Below the pieces are notes generated by a model. That model had not been told where the DNA came from, searched no databases, and was given only the letters and a program-made list of their open reading frames with translations. The position numbers and the translations under genes are program-made. Of a stretch of 64,000 nucleotides of DNA, positions 49,834 to 57,414 are shown one piece after another (position 1 is the first letter of the stretch; every line of letters begins with the position of its first letter). Location: contig NZ_QVNQ01000011.1 in assembly GCF_003432485.1 (NCBI RefSeq), positions 124,001-188,000 on the forward strand, read 5' to 3'. Origin of the DNA: Actinomadura spongiicola (lineage in GTDB: Bacteria; Actinomycetota; Actinomycetes; Streptosporangiales; Streptosporangiaceae).

Positions 49834-50622
49834 ATGAGGGGAACTGCGCACGGGACGCGAGGGGCCGCGGCGGTGCGGCCGAGCCCGGTGTTCCTCGCGA
49901 TCGTGGCGGCGACCGTCCTGTGCGGGCTGATCGCGTGGCGGTACGGGAACGATCCGTCCAGGTCGGCGCGGCTCGCGCTGTTCGGGTTCGTCCTGTCCGC
50001 GTGGGTGCTGTCGCTGTGTCTGCACGAGTTCGGGCACGCCTACATGGCGTTCCGGTCGGGCGATCGCGGTGTCGTCCAAAAGGGGTATCTCACGCTGAAC
50101 CCCCTGAAGTACTCCGACACGCTCCTCAGCTTCGTGATCCCGGTGGTGTTCATCCTGCTCGGCGGGATCGGCCTGCCGGGCGGCGCGGTGTGGATCGACC
50201 GGCATCTGATCCAGGGGAAGCTGCGGCACAGTTTGATCTCGGCGGCGGGACCGCTGTCCAACGCGGCGTTCGCGGTGATGCTCGCGGTCTTCTACAAGAA
50301 CTTCGCGCACCAGGATCACGGCATTTTCTGGCTGGGCGTGGCGTTCCTCGCGTTCCTACAGGTCACGGCCGCGGTCCTGAACCTGCTGCCGATCCCGGGG
50401 CTGGACGGCTTCGGCATCATCGAGCCGTATCTGCCGCGCCGGTTGGTGGACCAGGCCCAGGCCTACAGCGGCTACGCCTTCCTCGTCCTGGTCGCGCTGC
50501 TCTGGCTCGACCCGATCAACGAGGCCTTCTTCGACCTGGTCTTCAACATCACCGACGTGTTGGGCCTGGACGAGCTGCCGATCCAGTTCGGTCACACGCT
50601 GTTCCAGTGGTGGAACGACTGA
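49834..50622 (+). CDS. Site-2 protease family membrane metalloprotease (M50)
   Basis: The 262-residue protein has five or six membrane segments, the zinc motif CLHEFGHAYMAF and the downstream metal-ligand motif LLPIPGLDGFGIIEP. Both site-2 protease signatures are intact. Such proteases cleave membrane-embedded substrates, for example anti-sigma factors. No PDZ domain is present. The ATG at 49834 has GGGAG close before it, and a longer frame to 49738 is possible. The substrate is unknown. Confidence 0.9.
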   Translation: MRGTAHGTRGAAAVRPSPVFLAIVAATVLCGLIAWRYGNDPSRSARLALFGFVLSAWVLSLCLHEFGHAYMAFRSGDRGVVQKGYLTLNPLKYSDTLLSFVIPVVFILLGGIGLPGGAVWIDRHLIQGKLRHSLISAAGPLSNAAFAVMLAVFYKNFAHQDHGIFWLGVAFLAFLQVTAAVLNLLPIPGLDGFGIIEPYLPRRLVDQAQAYSGYAFLVLVALLWLDPINEAFFDLVFNITDVLGLDELPIQFGHTLFQWWND

Positions 50623-50631
50623 TACGGCCGT

Positions 50632-51246
50632 TCAGGCCGACAGGTGCCGGGTGATGCGGCGGAGTTGCTCGGCGTAGCGTTCACGGAACTCGGGTGAGTC
50701 CGGGTCCAGCCCGAAGACGCGGCGCACGGCGAGCGGCATGGTCACGGGCGCCGAGACCATCGCCGTCATCGCCAGCATGACCGCGGCCGGGTCCAGGTCG
50801 TCGGCGAGTTCTCCGGCGGCCTGGCGACGTTCCAGGTCGGACAGGTCTTCGTGGTCTCCGGGGATGTCGTCGAGGTCCTCGGTGAGGCCGCGCCACGCGT
50901 TCAGCCGCGTCCCGCGCGGGTCGTCCAGCACATGGTCGAGATACCGGACGACGATCTCGTCGAGCGGCACGGCCGGGTCGTTGAACTCGACCTCTCGCTC
51001 CAGCCAGCGGCGGCTCAGCGCCCGGTACAGGCCCTCCTTGCCGCCGAAATAGTAGTTGATCAGCTGTTTGTTGAGGCCCGCCCGGTCGGCGATGTCCTGG
51101 ACGCGGGCGCCCGCGAAGCCGCGGGCGGCGAACTCCTCCAGCGCGGCGTCCAGCAGCAGCCGCCGCGACCGCTCGGCGTCCAGTTTGCGCTCGTCCGGGG
51201 CCGGGGATCGCCGGGGTCGGCGCGTGGTGTCCGTCACCCGCCACAT
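50632..51246 (-). CDS. TetR-family transcriptional repressor
   Basis: The 204-residue protein has the TetR DNA-binding domain AALEEFAARGFAGARVQDIA with RAGLNKQLINYYFGGKEGLY, then an all-helical ligand domain with PLDEIVVRYLDHVLDDPRGT. It is divergent from the NmrA-type gene. A perfect 7-bp palindrome lies in the shared region (51293-51310), so it most likely represses that gene and itself. The ATG at 51246 was chosen, and a GTG at 51237 is an alternative. Confidence 0.92.
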   Translation of the reverse strand: MWRVTDTTRRPRRSPAPDERKLDAERSRRLLLDAALEEFAARGFAGARVQDIADRAGLNKQLINYYFGGKEGLYRALSRRWLEREVEFNDPAVPLDEIVVRYLDHVLDDPRGTRLNAWRGLTEDLDDIPGDHEDLSDLERRQAAGELADDLDPAAVMLAMTAMVSAPVTMPLAVRRVFGLDPDSPEFRERYAEQLRRITRHLSA

Positions 51247-51292
51247 GCTAGCCGGGTGCCTGACCAGCTCATCCATCCGACTGTTTGACATG

Positions 51293-51310
51293 TTCAACCA
51301 GACGGTTGAA
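51293..51310. promoter_or_regulatory. TetR operator candidate
   Basis: TTCAACC-AGAC-GGTTGAA is a perfect inverted repeat between the divergent TetR and NmrA genes, ending 10 bases before the NmrA start. Size and position are typical for a TetR operator. Confidence 0.65.
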
Positions 51311-51320
51311 GATGAGGCTC

Positions 51321-52142
51321 ATGATTCTTGTTACCGGAGCCACCGGAAATGTCGGCCGTCCCGTCGTGGACGAACTGCTCCGCGCGGGCGCGAAGGTCCG
51401 CGCCCTGACCCGCGATCCCGCCACGGCGCGGTTGCCGGGCGGCGTGGAGGTGGCTCACACCGACACATTGCCGTTGACCGGCGTCACCGCGATCTTCCTC
51501 AACCCGGCCGTGTTCTGGGGCGGCGTGGACGACCTGCTGGTTCGCGCGGTCGACCACCGCGTCCGCCGCGTCGTCATGCTGTCGACGTCGGCCGCCCTCG
51601 ACCCCGATCCGTCCAACGAGATCGCCGCTCACCATCGGGCGATCGAGCGCGCGATCGAGGAGTCCGGGATGGAGTGGACGTTCGCGCGCCCCGGCGAGTT
51701 CGCGTCCAACGCCTTGGCCTGGCAACAGACGATCCGCGCCGGTGCCGCCGTGCGCGGACCGTACGCCGCCGCGCGCAGCACGCCGATCCACGAGCGCGAC
51801 ATCGCCTCCGTGGTCGCCCGTGCCCTGCTCACCGACGAACTCGTCGGCACACGGCCCGTGCTCAGCGGCCCCGAGTCGATCACCGCGCCGGAGATGGTCC
51901 GGCTCATCGGCGAGGCGACCGGCCGCCCGGCGCGCTTCGAGGAGATCACCCCGGAGGAGGCGCGGACGGAGATGCTCGCCCACCCCCACATGCGGCCGGG
52001 CGTGGTGGACGCCCTGCTCAAGCTGCGGGCCGAGTCGGTCGAGCATCCGCCGGAACCGTCCCCCGAGGTCGAGCGCGTCACCGGCCGTCCGGCGCGTACC
52101 TTCGCCTCCTGGGCCGTCGACCACGCCGCCGACTTCCGCTGA
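51321..52142 (+). CDS. NmrA/NAD(P)H-binding family protein
   Basis: The 273-residue Rossmann protein starts MILVTGATGNVGRPVVDELL with the NmrA/HSCARG dinucleotide site. The atypical SDR catalytic tyrosine motif is absent, and later motifs are MEWTFARPGEFASNALAW and ITAPEMVRLIGEATGRPARF. Such proteins act as NAD(P)H sensors or quinone/azo-type reductases. The divergent TetR gene probably regulates it. An ATG at 51312 is also in frame. Confidence 0.87.
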   Translation: MILVTGATGNVGRPVVDELLRAGAKVRALTRDPATARLPGGVEVAHTDTLPLTGVTAIFLNPAVFWGGVDDLLVRAVDHRVRRVVMLSTSAALDPDPSNEIAAHHRAIERAIEESGMEWTFARPGEFASNALAWQQTIRAGAAVRGPYAAARSTPIHERDIASVVARALLTDELVGTRPVLSGPESITAPEMVRLIGEATGRPARFEEITPEEARTEMLAHPHMRPGVVDALLKLRAESVEHPPEPSPEVERVTGRPARTFASWAVDHAADFR

Positions 52143-52234
52143 CCGGGCCTCCCGCGGCCGGGGGCATAGGGTGGATTACCAGCGAGTACCCTTCGCCCCA
52201 GACAGGCCTTGCCAGCCCTCCCGGGAGGTTCCTG

Positions 52235-53734
52235 ATGTCCGTGGCCACGGAGAACGCCGAGACGTTCGCGTCCCTGAACCCGGCCACCGGCGAGGTCGTC
52301 GCCGAACATCCCGTCCGGGACGCCGCCGCCGTGGCCGCGGCCGTCGAACGCGCCCGGGAGGCGGCGGGATGGTGGAGCGCCCTCGGCTGGAAGGAGCGCA
52401 GGCTCCGGCTCCTGAACGTCAAGGGCTCCCTCGCCAGGAACCTCAACCGGATGGCCGAGCTGATCCACCAGGAGACCGGCAAGCCGCTGCAGGACGCCCA
52501 GCTCGAAACGATCATCGCGATCACGCATCTCGACTTCGCCGCCCGCAACGCGCACAAGGTCCTCGGCCCGCGGACCGTCTATCCCGGCCTCATGGCGATC
52601 AACCACAAGTGCGTGCTGGAGTACCAGCCGCTCGGCGTCGTCGGCGTGATCGGCCCGTGGAACTACCCGGTCGTCACCCCGATGGGCTCGATCGCCTACG
52701 CGCTGGCGGCCGGGAACGCCGTGGTGTTCAAGCCGTCGGAGTTCACCCCGGGCGTCGGGGTGTTCCTGGCGGAGCTGGTCGCGGCGGTCGTCCCCGAACA
52801 TCCCGTCCTGCAGACGGTCACCGGGTTCGGGGAGACCGGCGCGGCGCTCGCCTCCTCCCCCGGCGTCGACAAGGTCGCCTTCACCGGCTCGGCCCGGACC
52901 GCCAGGCGCGTCATGACCGCCTGCGCCGAGAACCTCACCCCGATCATCGCCGAGTGCGGCGGCAAGGACGCCTGTGTCGTGGACGCGGGCGCCGACCTCG
53001 ACGCCGCCGCCGACGCCGCCCTGTGGGGCGCCATGGCCAACGCGGGCCAGACCTGTATCGCCATCGAACGGATCTACGTCGTCGACGACGTCTACGACGC
53101 GTTCCTCGGCGCGCTCACCGCCAGGGCCCGCGAGCTGCGGCCCGGCTTCGACCGCGAGGCCGCCTACGGCCCGATCACGATGCCCGGACAGCTCGACGTC
53201 ATCGAACGCCACATCAGGGACGCCCTCGACAGGGGCGCGACGGCGGTCGTGGGCGGCGTCGAGTCCGTCCGCAGGCCTTACGTGGAGCCGGTCGTCCTGA
53301 CGGACGTGCCGGACGACTCGTCCGCCGTCCGCGAGGAGACCTTCGGCCCGACGATCACCGTCCACCGGGTCGGGGACCTCGACGAGGCCGTCGAGAAGGT
53401 CAACGCGACCGGCTACGGCCTCGCCGGGGCGATCTTCTCCGGCGACCGGTCCCGCGCCATGGACGCCGCCCGCCGGATGCGCACCGGCATGGCCTCGATC
53501 AACGCGTTCGGCGCGTACGCGCAGATCGCCGCGCTGCCGTTCGGCGGCGTCGGCGAGTCCGGTTTCGGCCGTGTCCACGGCCCGGACGGCCTGCGCGAGT
53601 TCGCCCGCCCGAAGGCCATCACCCGGCAGCGTTTCGCGGCCATGAACCTGGCGTCGTTCACCCGGACCGACAGGGACATGGCCCGGGTCCTCGGCCTGGT
53701 CAACATGCTGCACGCCCGCCGGTACAAGCGCTGA
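52235..53734 (+). CDS. Aldehyde dehydrogenase family protein
   Basis: The 499-residue NAD(P)-dependent dehydrogenase has the nucleotide region GVIGPWNYPVVTPMGSIAYA and FTGSARTARRV, catalytic Glu in ECGGKDACVVDAG and catalytic Cys in GAMANAGQTCIAIERIYVV. The closing part includes LPFGGVGESGFGRVHGPDG. It belongs to the succinate-semialdehyde or general fatty-aldehyde type, and its substrate is not determined. The ATG at 52235 has GGGAGG upstream. It follows the NmrA gene by 92 bases. Confidence 0.93.
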   Translation: MSVATENAETFASLNPATGEVVAEHPVRDAAAVAAAVERAREAAGWWSALGWKERRLRLLNVKGSLARNLNRMAELIHQETGKPLQDAQLETIIAITHLDFAARNAHKVLGPRTVYPGLMAINHKCVLEYQPLGVVGVIGPWNYPVVTPMGSIAYALAAGNAVVFKPSEFTPGVGVFLAELVAAVVPEHPVLQTVTGFGETGAALASSPGVDKVAFTGSARTARRVMTACAENLTPIIAECGGKDACVVDAGADLDAAADAALWGAMANAGQTCIAIERIYVVDDVYDAFLGALTARARELRPGFDREAAYGPITMPGQLDVIERHIRDALDRGATAVVGGVESVRRPYVEPVVLTDVPDDSSAVREETFGPTITVHRVGDLDEAVEKVNATGYGLAGAIFSGDRSRAMDAARRMRTGMASINAFGAYAQIAALPFGGVGESGFGRVHGPDGLREFARPKAITRQRFAAMNLASFTRTDRDMARVLGLVNMLHARRYKR

Positions 53735-53763
53735 GGCCCCGGCCTGAGGCCCCTACGGGCGAC

Positions 53764-53828
53764 TAAGGCGCTCTGAGGCCGCCTAGATAAGGCGTCGTCC
53801 CGATGTGAGGGGTGCCGCCTTAGGACGA
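53764..53828 (+). promoter_or_regulatory. Leader module of the 36-residue gene (copy 2)
   Basis: TAAGGCG at 53764, TAAGGCGTC at 53788, CCGATGTG, and CTTAGGACGA starting 31 bases after the second element, ending 50 bases before the start codon. The same set precedes the 62-residue gene at 46607-46795. Confidence 0.65.
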
Positions 53829-53878
53829 ACCTTGTACATGTCGGGCCGAAAGGGCCCGGCGGAGACAAGGAGAGCGAC

Positions 53879-53989
53879 ATGATGCGTCCGGACTTCAGCA
53901 ACGTCATCATCAACGACCGCGTCAGCGCGCTGCGCAAGGAGGCCAAGAAGGCCCGCCGCGTCCGCGCCGCGAAGGCCCTCAAGCGGTGA
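53879..53989 (+). CDS. Small basic helical protein, 36 residues
   Basis: ATG ATG at 53879/53882 follows AAGGAG with a six-base spacer. The 36-codon product (MMRPDFSNVIINDRVSALRK, then EAKKARRVRAAKALKR) is a strongly basic amphipathic helix. A perfect 13-bp terminator lies 26 bases downstream, so it is a complete monocistronic unit. Leader and helix pattern resemble those of the 62-residue gene near nucS. Nucleic-acid or membrane binding would fit the charge, but nothing is known. Confidence 0.75.
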   Translation: MMRPDFSNVIINDRVSALRKEAKKARRVRAAKALKR

Positions 53990-54015
53990 CGCCCCCGGCC
54001 TGTCCGAGCGGTTCC

Positions 54016-54043
54016 GCGCCCCCGTCCGAACGGACGGGGGCGC
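54016..54043 (+). terminator. Terminator of the 36-residue gene
   Basis: GCGCCCCCGTCCG and its exact complement at 54031-54043 are separated by two bases and followed by TTTCT. This is one of the clearest terminators in the window, and it may also serve the convergent GMC gene. Confidence 0.8.
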
Positions 54044-54076
54044 TTTCTCGTGCGCGGCGATCCCCCGGGCCGGAGG

Positions 54077-55669
54077 TCAGGTGCGGGCGGTGGCGGGCTT
54101 CAGGGGCGAGCGGCCGCGGATGAGGTCGGCGGCGCGTTCGGCCAGGGCGATGGTGGCGGCGTTGGTGTTGCCGCGCGGGACGGCGGGCATGACCGACGCG
54201 TCCACCACGCGCAGGCCCTCGACACCACGGACTCGGAGTTCGGGGTCGCAGACCGCGCCGTCCGCGCCCATCGCGCAGGTGCTCGTGGGGTGGAACAGGG
54301 TCGCGCATTCACGGCGGACGAAGTCGACGAGGGCGTCGTCGGTGTCGACCTGCTCGCCGGGGGCCCACTCGCCGCCGGTCAGGGACGCCAGCGGCCCGGT
54401 CGCGGCGATCTCACGGGCCTGCCGGACGCCGGCGACCAGGATGTCCAGATCGGACTTGGCGGCGAGGTAGGCCGGGTCGATCAGCGGTTTGGCGTGGGGA
54501 CCGGCGGAGCGGAGGGTGAGCGCGCCCCGGCTCTCGACGGCCACCGCCGTGACCAGGACGGAGAACAGGCGCTCCGACGTCTCGGTGAGCCCCTGGTTGA
54601 CGTAGGGCGACGGCATCACGTGGTACTGGAGGTCGGGCGCGGGCAGGCCCTCGACCGTCCGGACGAACCCGCCCGCCTCGGCGACGTTGGACGCGTACGG
54701 GCCGCGCCCGACCGCCTGGTAGAGGGCGAGGGCTCGGGCGTTCGCCAGTTCCCACAGGGGCTTGGACCGGGGCGTCGCGAACATGACGTTCACGAACGGG
54801 TGGTCCTGAAGGCCCCGCCCGACCGGGGAGTCGACGAGGACGTCGATGCCGACGGAGCGGAGATGGTCGGCGGGGCCGATGCCCGACAACATGAGGAGCT
54901 GCGGGCTGTTCACCGCCCCGCCCGACAGGACGACCTCGGCGTCGGCGCGGGCCGACACGGTCTCGCCGCGCGCCTCGTACCGGACGCCGGTCGCGCGACC
55001 GTCCTCCACCAGAACCCGGGTGGCGAGGGCGTCGGTGACGACCGTGAGGTTCGGACGGTCCGCGACCGGGTGGAGGTAGGCGTCGGCGGCCGACCAGCGG
55101 CGGCCACGCTTCTGCGTCACCTGGTAGAAGCCGACGCCGTCCTGGTCGGCGCCGTTGAAGTCGGGGTTCGCGGCGAGACCGTACGCCTTGGCGGACTGCA
55201 CCCACGCGCGGGTCAGGGGGTGCTTGAAGCGCAGGTCCTCGACGCGGAGGGGGCCGCCGACGCCGTGGTACGGAAGCTCGCCGCGCTGCTGGTCCTCGGC
55301 GCGGCAGAAGTAGGGCAGCAGGTCCTCGTAGCCCCAGCCGTCACAGCCGTACACGTCGCGCCAGGTGTCGAAGTCGTACCGGGCCCCGCGAACGTAGACC
55401 ATCGCGTTGGTGGACGAACTCCCCCCGACCGTGCGACCCCGCGGCCAGTACACCGAGCGTCCCGCGGCGTGCTCCTGCGGGACCGTGGCGTAGTCCCAGT
55501 CGAAGGGGCCCTTCATCATCGAGCCGACCGCGGCCGGAATGTGGATCTCGGGCGCGTCGTCGGGCGGGCCCGCCTCCAACAGCAGGACCGTGGTGGAGGG
55601 GTCCTCGGTCAGTCTGGCGGCGAGTACGCATCCCGCGCTGCCCGCACCCACGATGATGTAGTCGTACAC
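54077..55669 (-). CDS. GMC-family FAD oxidoreductase (choline dehydrogenase-like)
   Basis: The 530-residue flavoprotein starts MYDYIIVGAGSAGCVLAARL with the FAD site, has the GMC signatures PRGRTVGGSSSTNAMVYVRG and LSGGAVNSPQLLMLSGIG, and the catalytic His region FHPTSTCAMG with a C-terminal NTNAATIALAERAADLI. It oxidises an alcohol, perhaps choline, using an electron acceptor. No betaine aldehyde dehydrogenase lies directly beside it, although the aldehyde dehydrogenase at 52235 is near. The start is the GTG at 55669. Confidence 0.92.
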   Translation of the reverse strand: MYDYIIVGAGSAGCVLAARLTEDPSTTVLLLEAGPPDDAPEIHIPAAVGSMMKGPFDWDYATVPQEHAAGRSVYWPRGRTVGGSSSTNAMVYVRGARYDFDTWRDVYGCDGWGYEDLLPYFCRAEDQQRGELPYHGVGGPLRVEDLRFKHPLTRAWVQSAKAYGLAANPDFNGADQDGVGFYQVTQKRGRRWSAADAYLHPVADRPNLTVVTDALATRVLVEDGRATGVRYEARGETVSARADAEVVLSGGAVNSPQLLMLSGIGPADHLRSVGIDVLVDSPVGRGLQDHPFVNVMFATPRSKPLWELANARALALYQAVGRGPYASNVAEAGGFVRTVEGLPAPDLQYHVMPSPYVNQGLTETSERLFSVLVTAVAVESRGALTLRSAGPHAKPLIDPAYLAAKSDLDILVAGVRQAREIAATGPLASLTGGEWAPGEQVDTDDALVDFVRRECATLFHPTSTCAMGADGAVCDPELRVRGVEGLRVVDASVMPAVPRGNTNAATIALAERAADLIRGRSPLKPATART

Positions 55670-55729
55670 GTCGGCCTCCGGGTCATTTCCCGAAACCCTA
55701 CCGAACGGGCTTCTGCCCTCGGCCGCGGC

Positions 55730-55735
55730 TAGGGT
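55730..55735 (+). promoter_or_regulatory. -10 box (TAGGGT) before the adenosyltransferase gene
   Basis: TAGGGT ends seven bases before the ATG at 55743, with no ribosome binding site. Confidence 0.5.
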
Positions 55736-55742
55736 GATCGAT

Positions 55743-56369
55743 ATGGCGAAGAACAGGGAGAACCCCGTCGTCCTCTCGCGGATCTACACCAGGACGGGCG
55801 ATGAGGGCACCACCGCGCTGGGCGACGCGTCCCGGACCCGCAAGACCGATCCACGGCTCGCCGCCTACGCCGACGTGGAGGAGGCCAACGCCGCGATCGG
55901 GACCGCCGTCGCGCTCGGTTCCCTGCCGGAGAACGCGGTCGCGCTGCTGGCCCGCGTCCAGAACGAACTGTTCGACGTGGGCGCCGACCTGTGCGCGCCG
56001 GTCGTGCCCGACCCGGAGTACCCGCCGCTGCGCATCGACCAGCCGTACATCGACCGGCTGGAGGCGGACTGCGACGAGCAGAACGAGTCCCTGGCGCCGC
56101 TGCGGAGCTTCGTCCTCCCGGGCGGGACCCCGGGCGCGGCGCTGCTGCACGTCGCGCGGACGGTGTGCCGGCGCGCCGAACGGTCCGCGTGGGCGGCGAT
56201 CGAGGCGCACGGCGCGGCCGCCGACGGCGACCCGGAGGCGGCGGAGGGCGGGGTGAACCCGCTGACGGCCCGCTACCTGAACCGGCTGTCCGACCTGCTG
56301 TTCATCCTGTGCCGCCTCGCCAACGTGGAGCACGGCGACATTCTCTGGAAGCCCGGCGGAGAACGCTGA
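55743..56369 (+). CDS. Cob(I)alamin adenosyltransferase (PduO type)
   Basis: The 208-residue protein transfers the adenosyl group of ATP to cob(I)alamin to give coenzyme B12. Motifs are RIYTRTGDEGTTALGDASRT, DPRLAAYADVEEANAAIGTA, VQNELFDVGADLCAP and the C-terminal LNRLSDLLFILCRLANVEHG. It serves B12-dependent enzymes such as methylmalonyl-CoA mutase, consistent with the epimerase gene at 37572. It matches the position of Rv1314c. Confidence 0.95.
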   Translation: MAKNRENPVVLSRIYTRTGDEGTTALGDASRTRKTDPRLAAYADVEEANAAIGTAVALGSLPENAVALLARVQNELFDVGADLCAPVVPDPEYPPLRIDQPYIDRLEADCDEQNESLAPLRSFVLPGGTPGAALLHVARTVCRRAERSAWAAIEAHGAAADGDPEAAEGGVNPLTARYLNRLSDLLFILCRLANVEHGDILWKPGGER

Positions 56370-56484
56370 CCGTCGGGGGTGGGGTTAGCCCCACCTCCGG
56401 GAGACCGGCTCCCCTCCTGGTGACGGCGTCCCCGGTCGAGCAGGCTGGTTCCTACGGGTGTACAGCGACAACAGGAGTGACCAC

Positions 56485-57414
56485 GTGAGGACCCTGACGA
56501 TCTCGGCCGCGCTGACGGCGGCCGCCGCCGCGACGCTGACCGGCTGCGGCAACCTGAGCTTCGGGACGCATCACGAGGACCGCACCTACTCCGCGCCCGC
56601 GAACGTCACCGCCCTGAAGATCAGTGGCGCGGGCCATGTGGAGATCACGACGTCCGACTCCCCCGGCATCAAGGTGCGGGAACGGCTGCGCTGGTCGAAC
56701 GATAAGAACAAGCCGACGCCGCGGCACATCACCAGGGGCGACACGGTCACGCTGTCGTCCTCGTGCGCCAGGGCCACGATCGGGGTCACCCAGTGCGGCG
56801 TCTCGTACCACGTCCAGGTGCCGAAGGCGACGCCGGTGGAGGTCCACACCGACGACGGGTCGATCACCGCGTCCGGCCTCGGCGGAAACGTGAAGTTGCA
56901 CAGCGACAACGGCGCGGTGCGCGTGACCGACCTGCGCGCGACGTCGGTGTCGCTCAGCTCCGCCGACGGCGGAATCCACGTCTCCGGTCACGTCAAGACC
57001 GCCGACCTGCACAGCGACAACGGTTCCATCCACGCCACCGGCCTCACCGCCGACAGGCTGACCGCCCGGAGCAAGGACGGCAGCATCGACCTCGGCGGGC
57101 GCGCCACCGTCGCCGACGTCGGCACCGACAACGGGTCGATCGTGGCGGGCGGCCTCACCGCCGACAGGATCACGGCGAAGACCGACAACGGCGGCGTCGA
57201 CCTGCGGCTCACCACACCGCCGTCCGATGTCCGCGCGGCCAGTTCCAACGGCTCGGTCCATGTCCGCGTCCCGACCGGCCAGAGCTACGCCATCAGCGCG
57301 TCCAGCTCCAACGGCGGCGATCGGATCGACTCGGCCCTCCGCCAGGACTCGACGTCAGGCCATCGCATCCACGTCCGCAGCGACAACGGCGACGTCGCCG
57401 TCTCGCCCGCCTAA
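56485..57414 (+). CDS. DUF4097 beta-helix lipoprotein
   Basis: The 309-residue preprotein has a lipoprotein signal (LTISAALTAAAAATLTGCGN, with the lipidated Cys in LTGC). A repetitive beta-solenoid follows in which units of about 20 residues carry SDNGSI/DGSI motifs (VHTDDGSITASGL, LHSDNGAVRVTDL, TARSKDGSIDLGG). This is the DUF4097 putative adhesin fold. It should be attached to the outer face of the membrane. The GTG at 56485 follows AGGAG. Its end overlaps the convergent M28 gene by four bases. Confidence 0.88.
   Translation: MRTLTISAALTAAAAATLTGCGNLSFGTHHEDRTYSAPANVTALKISGAGHVEITTSDSPGIKVRERLRWSNDKNKPTPRHITRGDTVTLSSSCARATIGVTQCGVSYHVQVPKATPVEVHTDDGSITASGLGGNVKLHSDNGAVRVTDLRATSVSLSSADGGIHVSGHVKTADLHSDNGSIHATGLTADRLTARSKDGSIDLGGRATVADVGTDNGSIVAGGLTADRITAKTDNGGVDLRLTTPPSDVRAASSNGSVHVRVPTGQSYAISASSSNGGDRIDSALRQDSTSGHRIHVRSDNGDVAVSPA

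Noticed and set aside
55670..55742. Cobalamin riboswitch before the adenosyltransferase gene
   Set aside because: The gap is only 73 bases, with a leaderless-type promoter and no B12-box or recognisable riboswitch core.
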